Shown here: in pieces, positions 1-8,939 of the stretch | How positions within the stretch are numbered: position 1 is the first letter of the stretch | Layout of the letters: every line of letters begins with the position of its first letter | Source of the DNA: Deltaproteobacteria bacterium | GTDB taxonomy: Bacteria; Desulfobacterota; Dissulfuribacteria; Dissulfuribacterales; QOAL01 | Length of the DNA stretch: 36,210 nt | Direction of reading: 5' to 3' | Assembly: GCA_015493475.1 (NCBI GenBank) | Contig: WGDC01000072.1 | Span: forward strand, 1-36,210 | Notes under the pieces: generated by a model | What the model saw: the letters and a program-made list of their open reading frames with translations, nothing else | The model's database searches: none | Told to the model about the DNA's origin: nothing | Program-made: the position numbers and the translations under genes

Positions 1-216
1 AACAGGGTCAAATCTTTCGTCTTTTTGGGTGTCCATTTATAAACCAGGCAATTGTATTTCGGTTTTGCGCCATTAAAGACATGAAAAAATGATATGTTTT
101 CTCCCCTTAAGATATCTTGCCTGCAACCAGCTTTACCCATATTATTTACGGAAGGTCAACCCTTTAACGTCTTTACGCCTTGATAGCCTACACGAACCTT
201 GGGAGGATGGAGAAAG

Positions 217-2655
217 ATGGATCATTCACAGATTCTTGAGCAGCTTGACACCTTTTATATCGGAAGGGAACTTGATCTTAACACAAAAGAGCTCCTTCCA
301 ACGCCCCTTCTTTACAAGAACAAGTACCTCACCACCCATGCAGCCATTATCGGCATGACTGGAAGCGGCAAAACAGGCCTTGGCATAGGTCTCATTGAAG
401 AGGCTGCCATGGATAACATACCGGTGATTGTAATTGATCCCAAGGGAGACATGGGAAACCTTATGCTTGCCTTTCCAAGGCTTAGCCCCGAGGACTTTCG
501 CCCGTGGATAGACGAGGCAGAGGCCGCCTCAAAGGGTCTAAGCCCTGATGAGCTTGCAAAGAAGACAGCAAGGCTCTGGAAGAAAGGCCTTGAGGACTGG
601 GGGCAGGGCGCCTCCAGGATAGAGCGCTACGTTTCAAAGGCTGAAAGGCGCATTTACACCCCTGGAGCAACAGCCGGAAGACCTGTTTCCATACTTGGAA
701 ACTTTGCCCCGCCTGAAGAGGCGGTGCTCGATGACGTGGACACCCTGAACAGCCTCATTGACTCCACGGTAACCGGGCTTCTCGCCCTGGCAGGCATTGA
801 GGCTGAGCCCTTGAAGAGCAGGGAGCACCTTCTTTTGTCTTCTCTCTTTCTCTACTACTGGAGACGCGGCCAGGCACTCACCCTTGAATCCCTGATAGGC
901 AACATCATAAATCCCCCCTTTGACAAGCTCGGCGTCCTTCCCCTTGAGACCATCTACCCGTCAAAGGACAGGATGGAACTTGCCATGTCCTTCAACACGG
1001 TGCTTGCAAGCCCGAAATTTTCCTCGTGGCTAAAGGGGGACCCCCTGGACATTGGGAAATTTCTCTATGGCCCGCAGGGAAAGCCCAGGATTTCCATCTT
1101 TACCCTTTCCCATCTAAGTGAAAACGAGCGGCAGTTTTTCGTTACCATACTTCTTAGCAGGTTCCTGAACTGGCTCAGGAGACAGCAGGGCACTTCAAAT
1201 CTGAGAGTAATGCTCTACATGGACGAGATTGCCGGCTATTTTCCACCCGTTGCCACCCCGCCCACCAAGCGTCCTATGCTCCTTCTGCTTAAGCAGGCAA
1301 GGGCCTACGGGGCAGGCATTGTCCTTTCCACACAAAACCCGGTGGATCTCGATTACAAGGGACTTTCAAACATAGGAACCTGGTTCATTGGAAGGCTTCA
1401 GACAAAGCAGGATCAAAACAGGGTTATTGACGGGCTGAAATCCGCCTCCTCAAGCGCATTGGAAGAGTCACAGGTAAGACAGATACTTTCCACCCTTCCC
1501 AAAAGGACGTTTCTCCTGCGCTCGGTTCACCTTGAAAGGCCGGTTGTCTTTCAGACCCGCTGGGTAATGTCCTACCTAAGGGGGCCTCTTACCCTTGAAA
1601 ACATCAAGAGGCTGACCAAGGGCTCCCGCCAGGAGCAAGTGCCTGAACAGCCCTCCGCCCGCAAACACGAAGCAGGCAAAATAAAGCCAGAATCCTTTAC
1701 AGAGGGCATTATGAGGCAAAGATCGAGTGCCCAGGCAGCATCCACCATTCCCGTGCTCTCAGGCGCCATTTCACAGTACTTCCTGGTGCCTCCTGTTGCA
1801 GCCGAGGGCTTTGTTCTTGAGCCCTATCTTGCGGCAACGGCTCGGGTACGCTTTTTTAACAGCAGAAGAAACATCGATATGGTCCAGGAAAAATCGGCCA
1901 TGATCTACCTCGACGAATCCTTTGATGAACCAGACTGGGCCTCGGCAGAACCCCTTGACAAAGAGATGGAGGACCTTTCAAAGACCCCTCCCTCTCACTC
2001 TTCATACTCCCCCCTTCCTGCAGTTATTGTAAATGCAAGGACCTTGGGGCCTTTTCTCAAGTCATGGAAGGATCACCTGTATCACAACAGCAGACTGGAG
2101 CTTTTCAGAGTCAAAAAGCTAAAGATGGAATCAAGGCCTGGCCAGGAACTTGAGGATTTCAGACAGGAGGTGATGAACGTACTCAAGGAAAAGCGAGCCG
2201 AGGCCATGGAAAAGATTGAGGCGAAATACAGGAAGCAGTACCAGCGGCTTGAAGACCGGCTTAACAGGGCACTTGCCCGCCTTGACCGGGAAAAGGAGGA
2301 CGTATCTGCAAGGGGCGTTGACACAGCCGTCTCCTTCGGGGTTGCCATACTTGGAGCACTTTTTGGAAGAAAGACCCTGTCAGCCACAACCGCCTCCCGA
2401 ACTGGCAGGGGCATAAGAAGCGCAAGCCGTATGATGAGGGAAAGGGAGGACGTCAAAAGGGCGCAAGAGGAGGTGCAAAGAATTCAGGAAAAGATGGATG
2501 CCCTTGAGGAGGAGCTTCAGCGCGAATCTGAAAGGGTGAACGAGAAGTTTTCAATAGATAGCTTTGAGATAGAGTCCTTTTTCATTGGCCCGAGAAGAAG
2601 CGATATCTCAGAGGCCAAGGTCTTTGTCCTGTGGGAGGCGGTTCCAAGGAGTTAA
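217..2655 (+). CDS. HerA/DUF87-like ATP-binding protein
   Basis: This is a large P-loop ATPase of the HerA/FtsK-like DUF87 group. Residues 46-53 form a Walker A motif (GMTGSGKT), followed by VIVIDPKGD. A Walker B motif (LYMDEIAG) has Asp336 and Glu337. A sensor-like STQNPVDLDYKG segment follows, as is typical of HerA-type ATPases that bind DNA or handle conjugation-like substrates. The C-terminal third is rich in Arg, Glu and Lys and looks like two coiled coils flanking a Gly/Ala-rich hydrophobic stretch (FGVAILGALFG). I chose the ATG at 217 because GGGAGG lies 10 bases upstream. An in-frame TTG at 199 would add six residues but places the Shine-Dalgarno inside the gene. No NurA nuclease is adjacent, so a HerA-NurA repair role is not supported. 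The cellular role is unknown; the fold assignment is confident. Confidence 0.85.
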   Translation: MDHSQILEQLDTFYIGRELDLNTKELLPTPLLYKNKYLTTHAAIIGMTGSGKTGLGIGLIEEAAMDNIPVIVIDPKGDMGNLMLAFPRLSPEDFRPWIDEAEAASKGLSPDELAKKTARLWKKGLEDWGQGASRIERYVSKAERRIYTPGATAGRPVSILGNFAPPEEAVLDDVDTLNSLIDSTVTGLLALAGIEAEPLKSREHLLLSSLFLYYWRRGQALTLESLIGNIINPPFDKLGVLPLETIYPSKDRMELAMSFNTVLASPKFSSWLKGDPLDIGKFLYGPQGKPRISIFTLSHLSENERQFFVTILLSRFLNWLRRQQGTSNLRVMLYMDEIAGYFPPVATPPTKRPMLLLLKQARAYGAGIVLSTQNPVDLDYKGLSNIGTWFIGRLQTKQDQNRVIDGLKSASSSALEESQVRQILSTLPKRTFLLRSVHLERPVVFQTRWVMSYLRGPLTLENIKRLTKGSRQEQVPEQPSARKHEAGKIKPESFTEGIMRQRSSAQAASTIPVLSGAISQYFLVPPVAAEGFVLEPYLAATARVRFFNSRRNIDMVQEKSAMIYLDESFDEPDWASAEPLDKEMEDLSKTPPSHSSYSPLPAVIVNARTLGPFLKSWKDHLYHNSRLELFRVKKLKMESRPGQELEDFRQEVMNVLKEKRAEAMEKIEAKYRKQYQRLEDRLNRALARLDREKEDVSARGVDTAVSFGVAILGALFGRKTLSATTASRTGRGIRSASRMMREREDVKRAQEEVQRIQEKMDALEEELQRESERVNEKFSIDSFEIESFFIGPRRSDISEAKVFVLWEAVPRS

Positions 2656-2693
2656 CCGGGTAAAATCATCTGGTATCGCGGTAAAAGGCTGAA

Positions 2694-3869
2694 ATGGGAC
2701 ACTGGATTTCAAAAAGGCTTCCAACAAATACAGGGAAACTCGTACTTCTTGCGTTCATTTTTTATCTGAACTTCCTGTCACGGATCATACTTGCCCCGCT
2801 GCTACCACAGATAAAGGAGGACCTTTCACTTTCAACGGGCCGGGTCTCAGGCCTCTTTCTCTTTTTAAGCGTGGGCTACTTTACTGCCCAGCTGGCATCG
2901 GGTTTTGTCTCTGAAAGGCTTGGCCATAAGAGGACCATACTCATCTCTGTGTCCTTCTCTGCCCTTTTTCTTGCCGTACTGGGCCTTACAAGGGAAATAG
3001 CCCTCATCATCCTGGCTGTTGTATGCATAGGGCTTTCCACAGGACTCTATCTGCCCTCTGCCATTTCCACCATCACCTCGCTCTTTCACAGGGACTTCTG
3101 GGGAAGGGCCGTATCCGTTCATGAACTTGCGCCGAACCTTGCCTTCATAACAGCCCCTGTGATTGCCTCCTTTTTTATTTCAAGGTACAACTGGCACACG
3201 CTGATGTTCGTACTGGCAGGCCTTTGCCTCATAGCGGCCTCCTTTCTTGTAAAGACACGTCTTGGCCATCACAGGGGCACGGCCCCCGGCATCTCTTCGT
3301 GCAAGGTGTTTCTTGTAAAGCGTGAATTCTGGATAATGCTTCTTCTTTTTGGTCTTGGAATAACAAGCACCATTGGCATCTACAACATGCTCCCAATCTA
3401 TCTTGTCTCGGAACATGGCTTTCAGGAGATAAGCGCAAACTATGTAGTCAGTCTTTCCAGGGTTTCAACCCTTGCAACAGCGCTTCTTGGAGGGCTCTTG
3501 TCGGATGTGTTTGGCCCACGGAGGGTCATGGGATGGGTCCTTCTTTTTACAGGGGTAATTACGTTCATGCTGGGGCTTTCGGAGGGGACCTTCCTTACAG
3601 TGACCGTATTTGTTCAGCCGCTTCTTGCAGTCTGCTTCTTTCCTGCGGCCTTCTCCTGCCTTTCGGCAATATCTGATGAAAAGGACAGAAACCTTCTCAT
3701 ATCCATGATTATACCCTTTGCCTTTGTGCTTGGGGCCGGGATCATGCCCACCATAATAGGCTGGATGGCCGACTACGGACTTTTCAGGCAGGGGTTCATG
3801 GTTGCAGGGGCCTTTCTTGGATCGGGAATATTTTTCTCACGTCTTCTGCCTGTGCCGGAAAAGGAGTGA
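2694..3869 (+). CDS. MFS family transporter
   Basis: This is a 391-residue, very hydrophobic protein with about twelve predicted membrane helices, the usual size for the major facilitator superfamily. Between helices 2 and 3 it has a motif-A-like loop (SERLGHKRT), and a related loop (SDVFGPRRV) lies at the start of the second half, as expected from the internal duplication of the family. It would sit in the inner membrane and move a small solute by secondary transport; the substrate cannot be told from sequence. The ATG at 2694 is preceded by AAGG at short spacing, 38 bases after the upstream ATPase gene, so the two are probably co-transcribed. Its 3' end overlaps the convergent methyltransferase-like gene by 33 bases. 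Confidence 0.85.
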   Translation: MGHWISKRLPTNTGKLVLLAFIFYLNFLSRIILAPLLPQIKEDLSLSTGRVSGLFLFLSVGYFTAQLASGFVSERLGHKRTILISVSFSALFLAVLGLTREIALIILAVVCIGLSTGLYLPSAISTITSLFHRDFWGRAVSVHELAPNLAFITAPVIASFFISRYNWHTLMFVLAGLCLIAASFLVKTRLGHHRGTAPGISSCKVFLVKREFWIMLLLFGLGITSTIGIYNMLPIYLVSEHGFQEISANYVVSLSRVSTLATALLGGLLSDVFGPRRVMGWVLLFTGVITFMLGLSEGTFLTVTVFVQPLLAVCFFPAAFSCLSAISDEKDRNLLISMIIPFAFVLGAGIMPTIIGWMADYGLFRQGFMVAGAFLGSGIFFSRLLPVPEKE

Positions 3870-4451
3870 AAGGAGTTTCTTCCTGCCTGGAAGCAACATG
3901 TTCGTTTTATGACTGTATTTCAAATACTCATCTCCAAAGCGGCTCTCAAGCTCCTGTTCCTCAAGGGGAATCATCCCAAAAAGCGTTATAAAAAGATCAA
4001 GGATTGCAACGAGAAAGACGGATAGAAAGCCGGTTGCCAGGGCTACGCCAAAAAACATCATGAAGTGAGACAGATAGGTGGGATGACGGCACAGGTTAAA
4101 AGGAAAGGACGTCTCAAGGCGGCTTCTTTGCCCGGTAAGCTCAGGAAGCCCAACGATCCTCTTGCCTAGCCTAACTGCTGTGACTGCCTGAAGCAAAAAC
4201 CCTGCTACAAGCAAAACGATACCTGCCAGGCGTAGCGCGGCTGGAAGAACAAAACGAAGACCAAGCAGCAGGTCCCTACAGGACCATATCACCAAGGCCA
4301 CAGATAGCCATACGAAGACAACCGCTATGAAATAGATAGCCCCGAGCCGCTCCTTCAACCCAGGCCAAAACCGTAAAGGTAGCCAAAATATAGGTATCAG
4401 GGGCCATAGCAGAAGAACCCCTTCGCCGGTTATCTTTTCAAGACCTTCCAA
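3837..4451 (-). CDS. Isoprenylcysteine carboxyl methyltransferase-like membrane protein
   Basis: This 204-residue protein has about four to five membrane helices and the conserved C-terminal signature of the ICMT/PEMT-like membrane methyltransferases. The signature comprises CRHPTYLSH around residues 121-129, then a helix, then an EEQELESRFGDEYLKY segment. In the family these residues bind S-adenosylmethionine at the membrane face. The bacterial substrates are mostly unknown. It follows cheA by 12 bases and is the last gene of the signalling operon, so it is probably co-transcribed. The only upstream in-frame start I see is TTG at 4451, with no clear Shine-Dalgarno, so the exact start is uncertain. 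Any link to chemosensory function is inference from position only. Confidence 0.75.
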   Translation of the reverse strand: MEGLEKITGEGVLLLWPLIPIFWLPLRFWPGLKERLGAIYFIAVVFVWLSVALVIWSCRDLLLGLRFVLPAALRLAGIVLLVAGFLLQAVTAVRLGKRIVGLPELTGQRSRLETSFPFNLCRHPTYLSHFMMFFGVALATGFLSVFLVAILDLFITLFGMIPLEEQELESRFGDEYLKYSHKTNMLLPGRKKLLSLLFRHRQKT

Positions 4452-4463
4452 GTATGCAACGCA

Positions 4464-7118
4464 TCAGTGAATAAGTCTACTTGCTTCAAAATTGTCTCCG
4501 AGGGCCTGCTGCTCAAGTAACTGCTGACGCTTGAATATAAAACCCTTTGATTTTTCAACGACTGCCCCCAAGTCAAGGATCAATGCTATGGAACCGTCTC
4601 CAAGAATCGTTGCCCCTGCAAAGCCTGGCTGATCCATAAGGTAGTCGGACAAGGGCTTTATGACAACCTCCTGCTGTCCAACCAATTCGTCAACGCCAAG
4701 GCATGCCTCTACCTCGCCTGCCTTCACCCTTACAACGAATAATTTTCCCTTGGAGTCTGTGGCACCCGTGCCGCGAAAAATGGAAGACAAACGGATAAAA
4801 GGCAGGGTCTCCTGGCGTTTGGATATTATTTCATAACCTTCCACGTGGCTTATCTCATTCTCATTGATACGGAATGTCTCAAATACACTCGAAACAGGAA
4901 TCACCATAGACTGCTTTCCAACCTTCACTATCAGGCCCCTGACAATCGCAAGGGTAAGTGGAATCCTGAGCAGTATGGTAGTACCCTTTCCCTTGGCAGA
5001 CCGTACCACCACGGAGCCGCCGATCCGCTCGATATTCTTTTTCACTACGTCCAGTCCGACACCCCTCCCCGAAAGGTCAGAAACCTCCCCGGCAGTGGAA
5101 AAACCAGGGGCGAAGATCAATTGATGAACCTGGTTTTCGTTTAGAGATGAAATCTTTTCAGGCGGGATCAGCCCGAGCCCGCTTGCTTTCCTGACTATTG
5201 CATCCCTGTCAAGCCCCCTGCCATCGTCGGAAACCGCTATGATAACAAAATTTCCTTCCTGTGATGCAGACAAAGAAAGGGTTCCCTTCCCAGCTTTTCC
5301 CTGCCGCTTTCTTTCTTCAGGCAACTCTATACCATGATCCACTGCATTTCTGATAATATGCTGAAGGGGATCAGCGAGCTGCTCCATTATTTGCTTGTCA
5401 AGGGCCGTATCCGCACCGCTCACCAATAATTCAACATCCTTATGGACCTTTCTCGCAATATCTCTCACCATCCTTGGAAACCTGCCGAAAAGATGGGAAA
5501 CCGGCAGCATCCTGATTCTCATGACGCCGTCCTGGAGCTGATTCACAACCCTTTCAAGGGCTGAGACCTTTTCCGATATGCCAAGCAGTATCTCCTTTAA
5601 TAGCCTAAGCTCGGAAGTTGGAAGCAACCGCTCGTTTGCACATACCGAATACAGGTCCTCCAGGTCCGACTTGTCCTGCAGCAAGGAAGAACGCAGGACA
5701 ACGAGCTCGGCCACATCCTCAAGGAGATGTTCCACCTTTTCGAGATTGACCCTGACTGTCTTGGCGGCTGAGGAAACCTGTACGCCAGGGGATTCCATTG
5801 GTTTATCAAATTGTCTTCCAATGTCCGGAATCTGCACCTGCTCTTCAGGCGCTTCCCCACTGCCCTCCTGCCGCTCTTTTTCGCTTATATCCTGTGAAGG
5901 ATCCGGAAACGCCGCCTGTTCCTCCATTAGATTATCTATTGCACTGTCTATAACATCAAGGGAACCTGCATCAATGGTCGGCTCGTCTGCTGAATCCGCC
6001 TTTGTGCCCTCCTCCGCAGGATACTCCTGTGCCTCCATATCCTTGAACAGGTCTGCAAGCCCGGGAAGTGCACTGCAAAGCTGATCCCAAAGAGTGCGGA
6101 AAATGCTGGGACCGTAAGTATCAGTTGTACTCAAGACCTCGGCAAGACGTTCTTCCCATTCCTCAAGTATCCTCACCACCTCCATATAATCCATATAATT
6201 GGCAGAGGTCTTCAGCTTTTCAATCGCCTCCTGGCACTTCTGGGCCCACACCTCGTTAAAATTCTCAGGGATCTGAGACAAAAACACTCCCTCTTCCTTG
6301 AAAAAGTCAAGGAATATACCGTACAGTTCCTCATCCTCCTCCACCTCCGCACCATTCAGTGATTCAAAAACCGCGTCTGCCTTGAGTTCGAGTCCAGTCT
6401 CTTGCCTGAAGGCATCCCTAAGCTCTGCAAGGAGCTCTTCTGTTTCTCGAGACCCGAGGGGTTGGCCGCTTTCTGAACAAAGTCTTTCCCTTAACCCGCT
6501 AATGACGGAAAGCAGTCTTTCGTGCCCCATGTAATTGGTTACGCGTTCCATATCTTCGAGCACAGAGGCAACGGTTTCTTGTAACACTTCATTGTTACTG
6601 CAAAGGGAAACGAGCTGGCCGTAAAGGCTCTTCATCTCCTCCTGAAAGATGGTAAGAAGTTCCCTATCGTCCTCACACCCTAGTTCGGCCTCACCATCAT
6701 CCGTCTCTTCATCTTGAGAGAGCGCCCCTTGTCCCCTTTCACCAAGGGAATCTATTTCCTTCAGCAACATGGTAGCATCTATGGTCTCCCCTTGGTTTTG
6801 TTCAATGTCTTCCAGGAACTTCCTAAACCAGTCGACCGCCTTGAATATCACGTCAAAGGCTTGCTGATTCAAAGGGGCCTCACCTTGTCTCGCCATATCC
6901 ATGAGGTTTTCAATCCTGTGAGCCAGTTCCCCCATCCTTGTAAACCCCATGTAGTTCGCAGCCCCTTTTATACTATGCATGTTCCTGAAACAGTCGTTCA
7001 AAATAGACTTGTCACCTGGCTGCTGTTCAAGAAGTAACAGGTTTGGCTCAAATTCTTCCAGGTTTTCCTGGACCTCGACCACAAAGTCCTGCCACATTTC
7101 CTTGTCAAAATCTGCCAT
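4464..7118 (-). CDS. cheA: CheA-type histidine kinase with three Hpt-like repeats
   Basis: This is an 884-residue CheA-family kinase, longer than the usual ~650. Hpt1 carries the phospho-accepting His48 in HSIKGAANYMG. Two further Hpt-like segments (about 152-215 and 263-325) keep the NYMG/NYMD signature but have Glu188 and Glu300 where His48 aligns. An acidic linker (about 365-450) leads to the dimerisation helices (455-540). The HATPase domain follows, with N-box NAVDHGIE (591-598), DDGRGLD (631-637) and GRGVGLD (684-690). The C-terminal CheW-like regulatory domain spans about 725-860. There is no C-terminal receiver domain. The start at 7118 has AGAGGTAA upstream. It lies 11 bases after the cheY-like gene. 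It should phosphorylate that receiver and the three REC-CheB-like proteins encoded upstream. No free-standing CheW gene is nearby. Confidence 0.95.
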   Translation of the reverse strand: MADFDKEMWQDFVVEVQENLEEFEPNLLLLEQQPGDKSILNDCFRNMHSIKGAANYMGFTRMGELAHRIENLMDMARQGEAPLNQQAFDVIFKAVDWFRKFLEDIEQNQGETIDATMLLKEIDSLGERGQGALSQDEETDDGEAELGCEDDRELLTIFQEEMKSLYGQLVSLCSNNEVLQETVASVLEDMERVTNYMGHERLLSVISGLRERLCSESGQPLGSRETEELLAELRDAFRQETGLELKADAVFESLNGAEVEEDEELYGIFLDFFKEEGVFLSQIPENFNEVWAQKCQEAIEKLKTSANYMDYMEVVRILEEWEERLAEVLSTTDTYGPSIFRTLWDQLCSALPGLADLFKDMEAQEYPAEEGTKADSADEPTIDAGSLDVIDSAIDNLMEEQAAFPDPSQDISEKERQEGSGEAPEEQVQIPDIGRQFDKPMESPGVQVSSAAKTVRVNLEKVEHLLEDVAELVVLRSSLLQDKSDLEDLYSVCANERLLPTSELRLLKEILLGISEKVSALERVVNQLQDGVMRIRMLPVSHLFGRFPRMVRDIARKVHKDVELLVSGADTALDKQIMEQLADPLQHIIRNAVDHGIELPEERKRQGKAGKGTLSLSASQEGNFVIIAVSDDGRGLDRDAIVRKASGLGLIPPEKISSLNENQVHQLIFAPGFSTAGEVSDLSGRGVGLDVVKKNIERIGGSVVVRSAKGKGTTILLRIPLTLAIVRGLIVKVGKQSMVIPVSSVFETFRINENEISHVEGYEIISKRQETLPFIRLSSIFRGTGATDSKGKLFVVRVKAGEVEACLGVDELVGQQEVVIKPLSDYLMDQPGFAGATILGDGSIALILDLGAVVEKSKGFIFKRQQLLEQQALGDNFEASRLIH

Positions 7119-7129
7119 GATGCTTACCT

Positions 7130-7486
7130 CTACACGTTTTCCTGATCCATAATGGCAAAAAGCCTATGATGATCCTTTTTCTCTATGAAACCTAGGGTTC
7201 CGAGACGTTCAGCCTCCCTGATAACCTTGGGGTCCCTTACCAGGCTCATGAAAAGGATTTTTGCGTTAGGATCAGTCTCTTTTATCAATCTGGCCCCCTT
7301 TATCCCGTCCACACCGCGCATTGTCACGTCCATTAATACCATGTCCGGCCTAAATTTCTTGTATAACTCGAAACCTTCCTGGCCATCCCGGGCCGTGGCG
7401 ACCACTTCGTGCCCCGCCTCCTTGAGCAGGCCCTTCAGCCGTTTTCTCATGAAGCTGGAATCATCAACAACCAAGACCGTAAGCAC
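7130..7486 (-). CDS. CheY-like single-domain response regulator
   Basis: This is a stand-alone receiver domain of 118 residues. It shows the acidic pair Asp8/Asp9, phospho-acceptor Asp53 (VLMDVTM), a Ser in FMSL and the conserved Lys in FIEKKD, so it should be phosphorylatable. I chose GTG at 7486 rather than the far upstream ATG at 7576. AGGAGG lies five bases before the GTG, the family begins at this point, and the longer version would overlap the preceding gene by 77 bases. The AGGAGG lies just after the TGA of the upstream REC-CheB-like gene. It is the likely diffusible output of the CheA encoded immediately downstream. The target is unknown; FliM is not implied because no flagellar genes are visible. 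Confidence 0.9.
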   Translation of the reverse strand: MLTVLVVDDSSFMRKRLKGLLKEAGHEVVATARDGQEGFELYKKFRPDMVLMDVTMRGVDGIKGARLIKETDPNAKILFMSLVRDPKVIREAERLGTLGFIEKKDHHRLFAIMDQENV

Positions 7487-7499
7487 TCTCACCTCCTGA

Positions 7500-8939
7500 T
7501 CAGGAATCGTCTGATATCCAGCCAGATATATAGGGCGCGATATCTTCCGGTGCCAAGAATTGTGTCGCAAGCTCAAGGGTCTTAAGCTGTTCCAGCGGCT
7601 GCGGATGCAGACTCGTTTCAGGCCTTTGCACTATAATTTTCCCGTCTGCCATGGCGACATGCTGAAGACCATCAACGATGGACATATCAGCGCCTGAAAG
7701 GACAATCACGGCCATGTCCATAGAAAAAATCCTTGAAAGGGACTCCAGAACCCCTCTTATATCAAACCTGCCATTTCCCTCCTGGCTGCTGTATATTCCT
7801 GCGCCTGATTCGTCCGCCTTTATTTTCCACTGCTTGTCAAGGGCCGATATCCAGGCCTGATTACTTAAAAGTGGTGCTCCAGAACCAAGCTCCTTGACGG
7901 AGAATCTGCAATAAGGCCCAAGGTAGCCCGCAGCCGGTGACGCAAAAACCGGGCACATCTGCTGAAAGATGACGAGTCCGCACCGATCCATGAGGTCCAA
8001 CGCAGGCAGTATCTTTTGTATCTCAAGCATTGCACCGAACCCGCCCACCATTAGGATCATCTTTTCAGCTGGCATCCCTGGATTCCTTTTTTCAGCAGAC
8101 TCCTTGAGATTCCTTGCCCTTCTTATATTTCTAACCTGGAACTGGTCTGCGTACCTGACCACCCGGCCAAGCCTGTTGGAAAATAGCTCCCAGGGCTGCC
8201 CTCCTGCTGGCTTTGCAACAAAATCCACTGCTCCAAGCCTCATAAATTCCATTATTTTGCCCGCTTGGCGTTCGTTAAAGTTGCTTACAAGAACGACTGG
8301 TGCGGGTGACTTTATCATAATGTGCTTGAGAGCAACGTCTCCGGCCATTACCGGCATATTGATATCAAGAGTAATGAGATCGGGAGTGGTGTCGTAAAGA
8401 AATTCCAAGGCGTCTTTTCCATTGGATGCCTCACCGCTTATGGTCGCGCCAAGCCCACCATGCATGAAATCCTTGAGACGTGATACGAAAAACTTGGAAT
8501 CGTCCACCACCAGAACTTCCACGTCAAGCCTGTTTCTCTTGTCCGCGCGGGCCTTATTCTCGTCTTTTATCCTAAGGGCCTCTATGAGTAAAAAATTCCA
8601 CGGTATTTCTACAGAACGGCAATCCGTCGCCTCGCAAACGAATTTAAAACTGCCCCTTTCCCAGGAAAGCATCTCGTAAAAGGCTTCTTCCCCCTCTTTG
8701 TCACCGGTCGTACAGTGCACTACCTCGCCACTGCTGAAAAATATCTCGCCGGATCGGTCACCGGCAAAAATAAGGAGCTTCCGGTCTCTACTCTCAAGGC
8801 AGGCGAGTTGTACAAGGTCCGCCAGGTTCAGGCCGGAGGCAAAACCGCTGAATCCTTCTATCTCCTGTCTGCCCTGGCAGGAATCGCAGCATTCTTGTAC
8901 ATTCAGATGTGAAGAAGATTTTATCTCTTGACCTGTCAT
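7500..8939 (-). CDS. DUF4388 (PATAN) - receiver - degenerate CheB-like protein
   Basis: This 479-residue protein has three parts. Residues about 28-125 match the DUF4388/PATAN type domain often attached to receivers (FAGDRSGEIFFSSGEVVHC region). Residues 139-265 are a receiver with acidic pair Asp146/Asp147, phospho-acceptor Asp192 and Lys243. Residues about 293-479 resemble the CheB methylesterase domain in spacing and secondary pattern. The triad is gone by eye alignment: the Ser position reads Phe (GGFGA), the His position reads Gln (FQQMCP) and the Asp position reads Ser (LSGADMSI). A CCxxC-like cysteine cluster sits at residues 17-21. The start overlaps the upstream stop as ATGA. It is the third of three tandem CheB-like genes, probably a CheA phospho-target rather than an enzyme. 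Confidence 0.85.
   Translation of the reverse strand: MTGQEIKSSSHLNVQECCDSCQGRQEIEGFSGFASGLNLADLVQLACLESRDRKLLIFAGDRSGEIFFSSGEVVHCTTGDKEGEEAFYEMLSWERGSFKFVCEATDCRSVEIPWNFLLIEALRIKDENKARADKRNRLDVEVLVVDDSKFFVSRLKDFMHGGLGATISGEASNGKDALEFLYDTTPDLITLDINMPVMAGDVALKHIMIKSPAPVVLVSNFNERQAGKIMEFMRLGAVDFVAKPAGGQPWELFSNRLGRVVRYADQFQVRNIRRARNLKESAEKRNPGMPAEKMILMVGGFGAMLEIQKILPALDLMDRCGLVIFQQMCPVFASPAAGYLGPYCRFSVKELGSGAPLLSNQAWISALDKQWKIKADESGAGIYSSQEGNGRFDIRGVLESLSRIFSMDMAVIVLSGADMSIVDGLQHVAMADGKIIVQRPETSLHPQPLEQLKTLELATQFLAPEDIAPYISGWISDDS

Noticed and set aside
5578-6084. 168-codon plus-strand frame inside cheA
   Set aside because: Antisense shadow of a well-supported kinase; Ser-rich, low-complexity product and no ribosome site.
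7487-7576. Longer start for the CheY-like gene (ATG 7576)
   Set aside because: It would overlap the previous gene by 77 bases. A GTG with AGGAGG five bases upstream sits exactly at the family start.
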